This document shows positions 7,367-15,958 of a DNA stretch of 39,624 nt, one piece after another (position 1 is the stretch's first letter; the number at the start of each line of letters is the position of its first letter). Below the pieces are notes generated by a model, which saw only the letters and a program-made list of their open reading frames with translations, was not told the origin of the DNA and searched no databases. Location: positions 1 through 39,624 of the forward strand of contig JAFTLM010000005.1 of the NCBI GenBank assembly GCA_017455945.1, written 5' to 3'. The DNA is from Clostridia bacterium (GTDB lineage Bacteria; Bacillota; Clostridia; Oscillospirales; CAG-272). The translations under genes and the position numbers were made by a program.

Positions 7367-7789
7367 ATGGCGGATTTGTGGAAACAAAAGGTTACAATTT
7401 ACAACGACATTCCAAAAAATGCGGTAGAAGACAGACACTTTGACCGATTTGTAATTGATTTGTGCAACATTCAAGGCGGTATTGTTAGCAAGGCTGACGG
7501 AACGATTGAAAACATAGTCAATGCGGTTACGGTTATATCGAAAGATGTTGACCGATATAAGACACCGCTTGAATATGCAAAACTGCCCGTGGATATAAGG
7601 GAATCCTATTACACGGTGCAAGTAGGTGATTTCATCGTTTTGTCGGAAGTTGACGATATTGTAACAACGAGCCGAGAGTTTGCAGAATTGCAAGAGAAAT
7701 ACAAGGATAACGGCATTGTTGTTCGTGCTGTTTCAGCGAATATTCACGGAATGAGCGTTGACAATGTTACCATAACGAATGTGGGGTGA
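7367..7789 (+). CDS. head closure / minor capsid protein (DUF6751-like)
   Basis: 140 residues, two bases after the connector stop. Starts 'MADLWKQKVTIYNDIP' and is rich in beta strands ('YYTVQVGDFIVLSEVDDIV'). This resembles the DUF6751 proteins that occupy the stopper (Minor_capsid_1) slot in A118-like cassettes. It would close the portal channel and provide the tail docking face. Function comes from gene order; the family match is from memory. Confidence 0.7.
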   Translation: MADLWKQKVTIYNDIPKNAVEDRHFDRFVIDLCNIQGGIVSKADGTIENIVNAVTVISKDVDRYKTPLEYAKLPVDIRESYYTVQVGDFIVLSEVDDIVTTSREFAELQEKYKDNGIVVRAVSANIHGMSVDNVTITNVG

Positions 7790-7793
7790 TTGA

Positions 7794-8306
7794 ATGAGCA
7801 AATATGCAAAGTTATTTGAATATTTCCGTCAATGCCCCGAACTTGCTGACCTTTGGAGCATAGCGGCAACAGAAGATAGGGGCGTGAGGGTTATTCTTCC
7901 ACAAGGAGCTTCACCTACACACCAATATCAAGAAAGCATTGACACGCTCGGTGATTATCATTGTGAGATTGTGCCTTATCCGTCAGTTTATGAGGATTTT
8001 CAAATAAACTGCTATGAATGGTATGATGTGAACGATGATAGCGCACCGATAAGGAATGAAAATGTGCTTACTCTTGAACAAGTTACAAGTATTTGTGATT
8101 GGATAAAGGCACAGAACGATGCAAAGAATTTTCCCGATATTGGAGAAAGGATTGTGTCGATTGAGTGCAACCCCTTTGTGCCTCAAATTCGCTATGTAAA
8201 CCCCGAAGAAAACACGGTAGGATATTTTATCACGGTTCGGTTGAGATATGTCAATAAGGCGATATTTGAGCCGAGAAAGACGGTAGAATATGAATGTGAG
8301 GATTGA
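7794..8306 (+). CDS. minor capsid / tail terminator-like protein
   Basis: 170 residues. The slot between the stopper and the tail-completion gene is where Minor_capsid_3-type or tail-terminator proteins lie. A compact alpha/beta N-terminus ('YAKLFEYFRQCPELADLW') and late strands ('YFITVRLRYVNKAIF') fit a small ring-forming subunit. It overlaps the next gene by 17 bases. Exact role is inferred from position. Confidence 0.65.
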   Translation: MSKYAKLFEYFRQCPELADLWSIAATEDRGVRVILPQGASPTHQYQESIDTLGDYHCEIVPYPSVYEDFQINCYEWYDVNDDSAPIRNENVLTLEQVTSICDWIKAQNDAKNFPDIGERIVSIECNPFVPQIRYVNPEENTVGYFITVRLRYVNKAIFEPRKTVEYECED

Positions 8307-8622
8307 CCTTAACGAGCCGAAGATTTTGGCAAAGGTGCAGAATGACCGTTTCGGATTGCTTGTATCAAATGAGTGGAAAAGGTTGATTGACCCATACACT
8401 CCAAGAGACACGGGAACAATGCAAGACACGGCAAAATTGTACCCCAATAAGATACATTACATTCAGCCGTATTCAAGGTATGTTTATTATGGAAAGAATT
8501 TCAATTTCCAACACAAAAACCCATATTCCACTTATGAATGGGATAAAGCGGCGGCAAACGCAGGTCAGCTTGACAAATTAACGCGCACACTTAACAACGC
8601 TTTACAAAGCGGACAATATTGA
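8290..8622 (+). CDS. minor capsid protein 2 / tail completion protein
   Basis: 110 residues, start inside the end of the previous gene. It carries a pattern I associate with Minor_capsid_2 and HK97 gp10-type proteins: 'PYTPRDTGTMQDTA' followed by 'QPYSRYVYYGKNFNF', where a Pro-x-x-x-Gly-x-Met stretch precedes an aromatic 'YxxYxxYG' strand. Such proteins sit at the head-tail junction. Basic C-terminal helix. Confidence 0.75.
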   Translation: MNVRIDLNEPKILAKVQNDRFGLLVSNEWKRLIDPYTPRDTGTMQDTAKLYPNKIHYIQPYSRYVYYGKNFNFQHKNPYSTYEWDKAAANAGQLDKLTRTLNNALQSGQY

Positions 8623-8640
8623 CGAAAGGAAAAGCACAAA

Positions 8641-9162
8641 ATGGCAATAAATACTGATTTTAATGTCAATGCAGGCACAAAAGCTCCGAGAAAACTTTTG
8701 AAGCATTATGTAAATGTTGGCACAAAAGAAGCAAAAGAATGGGAACTTCTCGGCACAGGTGTTGAAGACAGTTCTATTGAAACTAACTTTGAAACCGAAG
8801 AAGTCAATGATATTCTTGGAAACCACGAAACAACCGTAACAGGCGCGGCTCCTTCACAGTCTTTTGAACCCTTCACCGTTCGCGGCGGTTCTAAACTTGC
8901 ATTTAAGCTCCACGAGATCTGGCTTGACAAGAAGTATGAGGAGCTTTCGCAGTTCGATATGCTGACCGTTTACGGATATATCGGCACAGAGACCGATGGC
9001 TATGAGGCGGATATGCAGAGCGATTGCACCATTACATTTGGTAGCATTGGCGGTTCTGCTTATGTCGATATGCCTATCACAGTAAATTACAGCGACAAGA
9101 AAGAACGTGGAACAGTTAAGTTTACAGAGGGCGCGCCCGAATTTACAAAGGCATCTGCATAA
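8641..9162 (+). CDS. major tail tube protein
   Basis: 173 residues between tail completion and tail chaperone genes and followed by a strong hairpin, as expected for the most abundant tail protein. Beta-rich, with 'EEVNDILGNHETTVTGAAPSQSF' in the middle and a Gly/Ser/Thr-rich surface. It would polymerise into the hexameric tube around the tape measure. Codon use again favours C-ending codons, consistent with high expression. Confidence 0.85.
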   Translation: MAINTDFNVNAGTKAPRKLLKHYVNVGTKEAKEWELLGTGVEDSSIETNFETEEVNDILGNHETTVTGAAPSQSFEPFTVRGGSKLAFKLHEIWLDKKYEELSQFDMLTVYGYIGTETDGYEADMQSDCTITFGSIGGSAYVDMPITVNYSDKKERGTVKFTEGAPEFTKASA

Positions 9163-9179
9163 AATAAAAAAATATTATA

Positions 9180-9216
9180 ATACCGCCTTGCCCTATATGG
9201 TAGGGCGGTATATTTA
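9180..9216 (+). terminator. hairpin after the tail tube gene
   Basis: ATACCGCC at 9180-9187 pairs with GGCGGTAT ending at 9211; an inner CCCTA/TAGGG stem is an alternative. The T-tract is weak (TATTTACATTT). It probably trims or attenuates expression of downstream tail genes relative to the tube protein. Confidence 0.7.
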
Positions 9217-9250
9217 CATTTAATGAGGATATAAAGAGAGGTAATTTATT

Positions 9251-9775
9251 ATGAAGTTAAGCACAGGTAAAGTTGCATTCCCGATTGAATTTGACAATGG
9301 CGATAAGGCTGTTATTTATTTTAACCCCAATGATAGAGAAATACAGACAAGAATACAGGGATTTGAAAGGTCCATTGAAAAGCGCATAAAGGAAATTGAC
9401 CTTGAAAAGTACAAGAGCAGATTTGATGGCAACATTTCTGAAATAGACCTTGAAAACCCCGAAAAGTTGCTTGAAATGTCGGCTGATGAGTTAAAGGCTT
9501 TGCAGGGCAGACTTGATGCCGTAAATGAGATTGAAGCAGAATATAACAAGGCAGTCAAGGATGAGCTTGATGTTGTATTCGGCGGCAAAATTTCTGATGT
9601 CGCTTTTCGTTATTGTCAGCCGTTCGATACAGTTATTGTTGAAGACGAAAACGGCAACGAAAAGCGAGAAATGTATATTATGCACTTTATTCATTGGCTT
9701 ATGGTTGAGTTGAAAAAGTACGGTGCAGAAAACAAGAGCGCTATGGATAAGCACTTGGCAAAGTATAACAAATGA
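9251..9775 (+). CDS. tail assembly chaperone candidate (gpG-like position)
   Basis: 174 residues behind AGAGAGGTAA. Acidic and helical ('LEKYKSRFDGNISEIDLENPEKLLEMSADELKAL'-type segments between residues 50 and 90), in the slot between tube and tape measure where tail chaperones lie. I looked for the usual -1 frameshift into the next gene: the next gene's frame has a stop at 9766-9768 and no slippery heptamer, so the two appear to be separate proteins coupled by ATGA overlap. Confidence 0.7.
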   Translation: MKLSTGKVAFPIEFDNGDKAVIYFNPNDREIQTRIQGFERSIEKRIKEIDLEKYKSRFDGNISEIDLENPEKLLEMSADELKALQGRLDAVNEIEAEYNKAVKDELDVVFGGKISDVAFRYCQPFDTVIVEDENGNEKREMYIMHFIHWLMVELKKYGAENKSAMDKHLAKYNK

Positions 9776-10347
9776 TGTGGGATTTACCGACAGAAATACA
9801 AATAGGTGAGCAAATATATCATATAACAAAGAAATGCGATTATAGAGTGGTTCTCGATGTCATAATAGCATTGAATGATGAAGATATGACAACAGAGGAA
9901 AAAGTGATTTGCGGTTTGCTTTTGTTTTATGAAGAATTGACAAAAGAAAATATAAGATTTTGTCCTCACCTTGAACAGTTGCAAAAAGAAATGTTCCGTA
10001 TAATCAATGGCGGTGAGGAAGAAGAACAAACACAAGAAAACAAACCCAGATTGATGGATTGGGAACAAGATTTTTCAATATTAGCTCCACAAATAAACAA
10101 AGTTTTGAAAGTGGAAATTAGAAATCCAGATGCTTATTTACATTGGTTTACAGTTCTCGGTGGTTATTATGGAATAGACCCCGAAAATAATATTTGGGCG
10201 AATGTTGTCGGCATTCGTTCTAAACTGGCAAAAGGCAAGAAACTTGAAAAATGGGAGCAAGAATTTTATCGAGAACACAGAAAAATGGTAGAATTACCGA
10301 GAAAACTTACTGCGGAGGAAGAAGAATTTTTGAACTCCGATTGGTAG
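9772..10347 (+). CDS. bacteriophage Gp15 family protein (second tail chaperone slot)
   Basis: 191 residues; ATG overlaps the previous TGA. The N-terminus 'LPTEIQIGEQIYHITKKCDYRVVLDVIIAL' and the late 'DPENNIWANVVGIRSKLAKGKKLEKWEQEFYREH' match the Gp15 family, which lies between the tail chaperone and tape measure in A118-like phages. It probably helps fold or load the tape measure. A Glu/Gln-rich linker (near residue 85) separates the two parts. Confidence 0.85.
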   Translation: MMWDLPTEIQIGEQIYHITKKCDYRVVLDVIIALNDEDMTTEEKVICGLLLFYEELTKENIRFCPHLEQLQKEMFRIINGGEEEEQTQENKPRLMDWEQDFSILAPQINKVLKVEIRNPDAYLHWFTVLGGYYGIDPENNIWANVVGIRSKLAKGKKLEKWEQEFYREHRKMVELPRKLTAEEEEFLNSDW

Positions 10348-10363
10348 AAAGGAGTGTGATTGA

Positions 10364-13090
10364 ATGGCGATAGTGAATAGCGATGGAAGTATTATTCTTT
10401 CTACAAAGGTTGATACAAGCGGTGTTAGCAAAGGTTTAACCGACGTAAAAAGCAAATTCTCTGTCTTAAAAGGACAAAAAGCAACACTTGCAACACTTAC
10501 CCAAGCAATAAAAGACCAACAGTTTGTTCTTAATTCTTTAAATTTAGAATATGCGGAGTTTGTTGCAAAAGGTAAACTAAATTCTAAACAGGCACAAGAC
10601 TTAAAAGCAAGAATAAATGATTTGACTGCCGAAATGAAAGAAATGCAAGCGGCGGCTACTACTCTTGGAGCAAAATCAACAACGGCATTCGCTCAAATGA
10701 AATCGGGATTGATGGCTCTTGCATCTTATTTTATCGGTATTCAAACAATTTTTGCAGCAATAAGATTTAGCGGTGCATCTGCCGAATTTGCTACACAAAC
10801 AGAAGCAAGCGTTCAGCGATTGGTTGATATATACGGCTCGGCAAGCGATAGTGTGGGAGATTTCATAGATGCGAACGCTCGTGCTTTGGGTATGTCAAAA
10901 GCGGCGGCGGCTTCGTTCTCGTCTGTTTATGGTAACCTTTTCAGCGTGTGGGCAGACCAAGCGACAAATGCCGAATTGACAAATAGATACCTTAGTATGA
11001 CCGCAGTTGTTGCAAGCAAGACAGGACGAACTGTTGAAGATGTGCAAGAGCGTGTGAGGTCGGGTTTGCTTGGCAACACCGAAGCGATTGAGGACTTGGG
11101 AATTTTCGTCAATGTAAAAACCATTGAAATGACCGATGCTTTTCAGCGAATGGCAAATGGCAAATCGTGGGAGCAGTTGGATGCTTACACGCAACAGCAA
11201 ATTCGTTCAATGGCTATTCTTGAACAGGCAACGGCGAAATATGGTGATGAGGTTGCTGATACTTCCGCGACGATAAGAAACAGATACAAAGCGGCTTATG
11301 AAGATTTCCAAAATTCTTGGGGAAACATTGTAAACACGGTTTTACTTCCTGTTTTGGAAACACTTACACAAATTTTTGATATTGCAACAAAAGGATTAAA
11401 CGCTCTTTCGGGCAGAAGCGGACAAATTCTTGAAAATGTTGAATTGCAAGAAGAAAACACTGACAAGACGGCAGAGAATATAGAAGAACAGACAAAAAAT
11501 CAAAAAGAACTCAACAAAGAATTGAAAAAAGCAACTGCAAGTTTTGATGACATAGAGATTCTTTCCGCAAATACGGCAGAAAATACAAGCGGTGGATTAG
11601 ATAGCGGATTGCAAGTTTTAGGCGGTGATTTGGGCGGTGCTACTCCAGACGGCTCGGCTTATGTTGAAGAAATTGACGAAACATTAACCGCTATAATGGG
11701 TATAGTTGCTTTGTCTTTGGCGGCAGTAGGTCTTATATTGTTATTCACAGGAAATATTGGTTGGGGTATTGGATTTATAATCGCAGGCGCGGCAACATTG
11801 ACTGTAACAATGGCTTCTGCTTCCGAATTTGGATATGACGGAATTATTCAAATGCTTACAACCATTATGGGCGTCGCGGGCGGTGCGCTATTAGCAATAG
11901 GAATAATGTTGCTTTGGCTTGGAGTAACGACAGGCATTGCAATAGGTATGATAATCGCAGGTGGCGCGTTGATTGTTTCGGCAGTAGCGGCGCAGGCGGC
12001 TTTTGCTCCCGATGATATAGTGGCGTGGCTTTCTTTGATAATGGGAATAGCGGGAGGCGCGCTTCTTGCACTTGGCGTTATTCTTTGCATGGTTGGCAGT
12101 ATTCCTATGGGAGTGGGAATGATAATCGCAGGGGCAGTTTCTCTTGTTTCGGCAGTCGCTCTTAATTTTGATGCGGTAGTCGAAGCCATCAGAGGTCCGA
12201 TAGGCGCAATTATGGCAATAGTCAGTACGGCATTGATAGTTATAGGAATTATTCTTATTTGTACGGGAGTAGGAATACCGCTTGGAATTGGTCTTATTCT
12301 CGCAGGCGCGGCAGGATTGGCAACTGTTGTCGCATTAAATTGGGATGCCATATGGGATGCAATTACGGGAACATTTAATGCAATTATAGATTGGATAAAG
12401 GACTATGGATTGCTTGTACTTGGTATATTGCTTTGTTTAACGGGAGTAGGCATACCCTTTGGCGTCGCTTTGCTTGTAAAGTGGGCAAAAGATGGCGCAG
12501 AAAATGGCGTTCCGCTTGCGACGGCTATTGTAGATAAGGTAAAAGAAATATGGAACGCAGTAAAGAGATTTTGGGATGCAAACATAGCACCGATATTTAC
12601 AGGGGCGTTTTGGCTTGAGCTTGCAAAGAATTGCGGAAACGGACTTATAGGCGGTTTTGAAGCCGCCATAAACGGCATAATTGGAATGTTTGAAAAAATG
12701 ATAAACTGGATAGTAGACGGGCTTAACAAAATATCGTTTGATGTTCCCGATTGGGTGCCGTTGATTGGTGGAAATAAATTCGGGTTTAACATTCCGAGAG
12801 CAAATTTCGGAAGGCTGTCAATTCCGAGGCTTGCGCAAGGTGCAGTTATACCACCCAACCGTGAATTTCTTGCAGTTTTGGGCGACCAAAAACAAGGCAC
12901 AAATATCGAAGCACCGTTATCAACAATTCAAGAAGCAGTTTCTTCTGTAGTTAGCGCACAAAACGAAGCAATGTTGGGAACGCTTGAGCAAATTTTAGAA
13001 GCAATTCTCGGAATAGAGATTGGCGATGAGGTAATCGGTAGAGCCTCGCAAAGATATAATAATTCTATGATAAAAATGTACGGAGGTTAA
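10364..13090 (+). CDS. tape measure protein
   Basis: 908 residues behind AAAGGAGTG. N-terminal coiled coil (about residues 30-100) and a conserved tape-measure block with 'FATQTEASVQRLVDIYGSAS' and 'AEFATQ'. Residues about 440-720 form a very hydrophobic region of repeated units of roughly 55-60 residues, each with 'IMGxAGGALLAxG' and 'GMIIAGA' helices. The C-terminus includes 'GLIGGFEAAINGIIGMFEKMINW'. It sets tail length, and its hydrophobic part likely inserts into the host membrane at DNA entry. By the usual rule of about 0.15 nm per residue the tail would be near 135 nm. Confidence 0.9.
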   Translation: MAIVNSDGSIILSTKVDTSGVSKGLTDVKSKFSVLKGQKATLATLTQAIKDQQFVLNSLNLEYAEFVAKGKLNSKQAQDLKARINDLTAEMKEMQAAATTLGAKSTTAFAQMKSGLMALASYFIGIQTIFAAIRFSGASAEFATQTEASVQRLVDIYGSASDSVGDFIDANARALGMSKAAAASFSSVYGNLFSVWADQATNAELTNRYLSMTAVVASKTGRTVEDVQERVRSGLLGNTEAIEDLGIFVNVKTIEMTDAFQRMANGKSWEQLDAYTQQQIRSMAILEQATAKYGDEVADTSATIRNRYKAAYEDFQNSWGNIVNTVLLPVLETLTQIFDIATKGLNALSGRSGQILENVELQEENTDKTAENIEEQTKNQKELNKELKKATASFDDIEILSANTAENTSGGLDSGLQVLGGDLGGATPDGSAYVEEIDETLTAIMGIVALSLAAVGLILLFTGNIGWGIGFIIAGAATLTVTMASASEFGYDGIIQMLTTIMGVAGGALLAIGIMLLWLGVTTGIAIGMIIAGGALIVSAVAAQAAFAPDDIVAWLSLIMGIAGGALLALGVILCMVGSIPMGVGMIIAGAVSLVSAVALNFDAVVEAIRGPIGAIMAIVSTALIVIGIILICTGVGIPLGIGLILAGAAGLATVVALNWDAIWDAITGTFNAIIDWIKDYGLLVLGILLCLTGVGIPFGVALLVKWAKDGAENGVPLATAIVDKVKEIWNAVKRFWDANIAPIFTGAFWLELAKNCGNGLIGGFEAAINGIIGMFEKMINWIVDGLNKISFDVPDWVPLIGGNKFGFNIPRANFGRLSIPRLAQGAVIPPNREFLAVLGDQKQGTNIEAPLSTIQEAVSSVVSAQNEAMLGTLEQILEAILGIEIGDEVIGRASQRYNNSMIKMYGG

Positions 13091-13091
13091 A

Positions 13092-13457
13092 ATGCGACAA
13101 TTTTGTGATTATTTTATCATTGATGATAAACCAATTTTAGCTCCCGACCAAGATTTAGGCATTTCAAAACAGGATTTAGACGCGGAAGGTTCAGGGCGCG
13201 ATGAATTAGGATATATGCACAGAATAGTTTTACGCGAAAGAGTTGGCACGTGGAATTTAACCTATTCAACACTGAACGAATGGGAATATGAGTATATGAA
13301 TAAATTGTTTCAAGGGAAACCCGAATTTAATTTAATCATTAGGATTGGTTCTAAAGAAATAAAAACACGAGGTTATTGTTCTTCGGTAAAGGCATCACTG
13401 CACAATGCGACTAAAGGCATATATAAAGGCGTGTCTTTTTCTATAATTGAAGGTTAG
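13092..13457 (+). CDS. small distal tail protein (DUF6711-like)
   Basis: 121 residues directly after the tape measure. Beta-rich, with 'ISKQDLDAEGSGRDELGYMHRIVLRERVGTW' near residue 25, which resembles DUF6711 proteins that take the distal-tail slot in several phages of Gram-positive hosts. It would form the ring joining the tube to the tip. The family name is from memory; the slot is clear. Confidence 0.65.
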   Translation: MRQFCDYFIIDDKPILAPDQDLGISKQDLDAEGSGRDELGYMHRIVLRERVGTWNLTYSTLNEWEYEYMNKLFQGKPEFNLIIRIGSKEIKTRGYCSSVKASLHNATKGIYKGVSFSIIEG

Positions 13458-13466
13458 AGAAGAAAA

Positions 13467-15563
13467 ATGATAAAAACGATATTAGTTTTATCCGATGGAA
13501 CGGAAATTTTTGCGGGGCATAATCGAATAAACGCGATACAAAGCACGGCAATCGAAGAAAGTTGCAACAATGGTGAAGATTTAACCTTTGGCTCTGTTTG
13601 TTCAAGCAAAATAAGTGTAAATATAATTACGCCGCAAAATCAATTACCGATAAGGGCCGGGGAAAAAATAACCCTATATGAAGAATTGAGTGGGCAAATG
13701 CGAAAAAAAGGCGTTTTTAATGCTGAAAAGCCACAAAGAAAAACAGCCAACACAACAAACGTCACAGCCTACGATAATGTATCTTTATTAGACAAAGACG
13801 TTACCGAGTGGTTCAATTCGTTAGCAGATTTTCCTTATTCGGTTTTTGATATGGCAAAAATCACTTGCGAACATTGCGGGCTGAAATTGAAAAATTCTAA
13901 TTTGCGAAACGGGGATTTTTTAATCAATGAAATGAAGTTGGAAAGCGTAACCGCAAGGCAGATTTTACAATGGGTCGGCGAGGTATGCGGGTATTTTTGC
14001 ATTGCAGACGAAAACGGCGATATATTTTTTTCTTGGTATGTGGAAAACTCAAAAACAATCGGCATAAATAGAGAAAGAGATACTTTGACGTTTTTAAAAG
14101 GCACGCTGACATATGAAGACTATACTGTTAAAAAAATAGACAGGGTGCAAATTAGGCAAAGTGAGGATGATGCAGGCTTTTCGTATCCTAGTGATGTAAC
14201 GGGTGGAAATGTATATATTATTCAATCTAACCCGTTTATAATAGCTTCCGCTGTTATTCAAGATATAGAGAATGTGGCGTTAAATCTATATAATGTTTTG
14301 AAAGATATAGTTTATACACCTTGCCATGTTAGTATATCATCATCGTTCAATTTTAATGTCGGCGACATAATAAAAATTACAGATGCAAATGGGGTTGAAA
14401 TTTCTGCATATATTACTAAAAAAAATAGAGCAGGAAATAAAGAAACCCTACAAAGTTCGGGTAATTTTGAAAGAAACGGCGCAACACAACTATACAGCAC
14501 AAGTTTTTCTAAAAATTATGGTGATAAGCTTATACTACAAAAAGCAATTACGAAGCTAAATGTAACAGCAGACGACCAGAGCGCGAAAATCGAGGCGCTT
14601 GCGGAATTTCAAACCCAAACGGAAAAGAACATTGCCCAAATCAATAGCGAAGCAAACGCGCAGGGCGCGAAAATCAATCTCGTGGTGGAAACTACAGCCG
14701 ATGGAAAGAACGCTGTGCGCGGCGGTGTGCTGGCCGAAGCGATAAACGGGCAGACCGCGGTAAAAATAAGCGCTGACGTGGTAAACATAGACGTTGTTAA
14801 GACATTGAACGCGAAAGCAGATGAAATAGACATCACATCTGATTTACTGAAAATCAGCAGTTCCGGGTTTTCACTTGAAGGCGGTGAATTGTATGCATAT
14901 AAAGGCAAAATTGGCAAATATGAAATCGTAGACGGCCTTTTAAAATGTAATTACGGCGCGGTTGCCGAAAGCGTAGTTGAAAGCGCATCGTTTCAAATGT
15001 ACGCGACCAGCACCGCAGACAGTGCACAGTACAGCACAGCTATTTCGCCAAAAACACTTGTACTATATAAATCGATTTTAAATGGTAGAACGCCATGCAT
15101 TAATATTTCTGCACAAGAAATATATTTCGTAAACGATTTATTGGATACTGTTACCGGCCGCAAAGCTTATATAAAATTCGAAGATAGCGTGCTTTCTTTA
15201 GGCTCGGACACATCGGGATTTTCAAATAGACTTAAAGGCACGTGGTACGGCACATTGCTCGTCGATTCCGACCTTCAAAAAAAGCGCGACATATCAAATG
15301 TGCCTGGAACATGGGAAAAGATATTTGATATGCTTACGGCGCGTGAATACCGCTACAAGGAAGATGAAACGGGTAAATTGCGTTTTGGATTTATCGCGCA
15401 GGAATTAAAAAAAGCAATCGAAGAAGCGGGAGAAGACCCCGATAAATACGCTATACTGCAAAAAGATAAAGATGGATTTTACAGCATTTGCTATAGCGAA
15501 TTTGCGGCACTCTGTGTTATGGAAATTCAAAAGTTAAAAAAAGAGTTGAGAGGTATAGGATGA
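13467..15563 (+). CDS. tail tip protein with C-terminal S74 self-cleaving chaperone
   Basis: 698 residues. Residues 1-330 resemble the tail hub / prophage endopeptidase-tail N-terminal region ('TLTYEDYTVKKIDRVQIRQ', 'GDIIKITDANGVEISAYI'). Residues 360-450 form a helical, coiled-coil-like stretch. From Ser601 the protein is a Peptidase S74 intramolecular chaperone: 'DSDLQKKRDI', then 'REYRYKEDETGKLRFGFIAQELKKAI'. Ser601 and Lys606 have the same five-residue spacing as the Ser911/Lys916 dyad of endosialidase. After trimerisation the chaperone would cut itself off just before Ser601. The stop overlaps the next start. Confidence 0.85.
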   Translation: MIKTILVLSDGTEIFAGHNRINAIQSTAIEESCNNGEDLTFGSVCSSKISVNIITPQNQLPIRAGEKITLYEELSGQMRKKGVFNAEKPQRKTANTTNVTAYDNVSLLDKDVTEWFNSLADFPYSVFDMAKITCEHCGLKLKNSNLRNGDFLINEMKLESVTARQILQWVGEVCGYFCIADENGDIFFSWYVENSKTIGINRERDTLTFLKGTLTYEDYTVKKIDRVQIRQSEDDAGFSYPSDVTGGNVYIIQSNPFIIASAVIQDIENVALNLYNVLKDIVYTPCHVSISSSFNFNVGDIIKITDANGVEISAYITKKNRAGNKETLQSSGNFERNGATQLYSTSFSKNYGDKLILQKAITKLNVTADDQSAKIEALAEFQTQTEKNIAQINSEANAQGAKINLVVETTADGKNAVRGGVLAEAINGQTAVKISADVVNIDVVKTLNAKADEIDITSDLLKISSSGFSLEGGELYAYKGKIGKYEIVDGLLKCNYGAVAESVVESASFQMYATSTADSAQYSTAISPKTLVLYKSILNGRTPCINISAQEIYFVNDLLDTVTGRKAYIKFEDSVLSLGSDTSGFSNRLKGTWYGTLLVDSDLQKKRDISNVPGTWEKIFDMLTAREYRYKEDETGKLRFGFIAQELKKAIEEAGEDPDKYAILQKDKDGFYSICYSEFAALCVMEIQKLKKELRGIG

Positions 15564-15958
15564 AACTTGAGCAAGTGATAACCCTTCACGGCATTTTTGC
15601 CGCGAGAGCTAAAGAAGTTTACAGCGTGCAGCTTGCGCTGAAAATTTTGAAATTCAAAAAAGCAACGGCGGCGGAAGCGGAATTTTACGCTGAAAGGCAG
15701 CGGCATATTCTTTCCACGTGCGCAAAAACAGACGAAGGCGGCAAGTTTATTTTTACCGAAAGCGGCGGCATTTTGCTCCGCCTGGAGCGCGCCGAGGAAT
15801 ACCGCAAGCAGATGGCGGAGCTTGATGAAACGGAGACGGATGCGCAGATCACGTTCACCGCGCCAGACCTTGAGGAGCTGAAACTCACGCTTGAGGAGCT
15901 TGAAGCCGCCGCAGATTTTATAGAAGAGGAGAAAGACGATGGCAGAGGCAATACTTGA
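15560..15958 (+). CDS. hypothetical tail-region protein
   Basis: 132 residues, ATGA overlap with the tail tip gene. Helical and Glu/Ala-rich, with a coiled-coil-like C-terminal half ('LEELKLTLEELEAAADFIEEEK'). GC-rich codons (GCG, CGC, CTC) contrast with the AT-rich codons of the tape measure. It ends inside the fibre gene's start. Similar small helical proteins accompany BppU-type fibres; perhaps an assembly helper. Family not recognised. Confidence 0.65.
   Translation: MKLEQVITLHGIFAARAKEVYSVQLALKILKFKKATAAEAEFYAERQRHILSTCAKTDEGGKFIFTESGGILLRLERAEEYRKQMAELDETETDAQITFTAPDLEELKLTLEELEAAADFIEEEKDDGRGNT

Noticed and set aside
9700..9780. Programmed -1 frameshift joining the tail chaperone with the next gene
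   Set aside because: The frame of the second gene has a stop at 9766-9768 and no slippery heptamer lies in the overlap; the ATGA coupling explains the arrangement.
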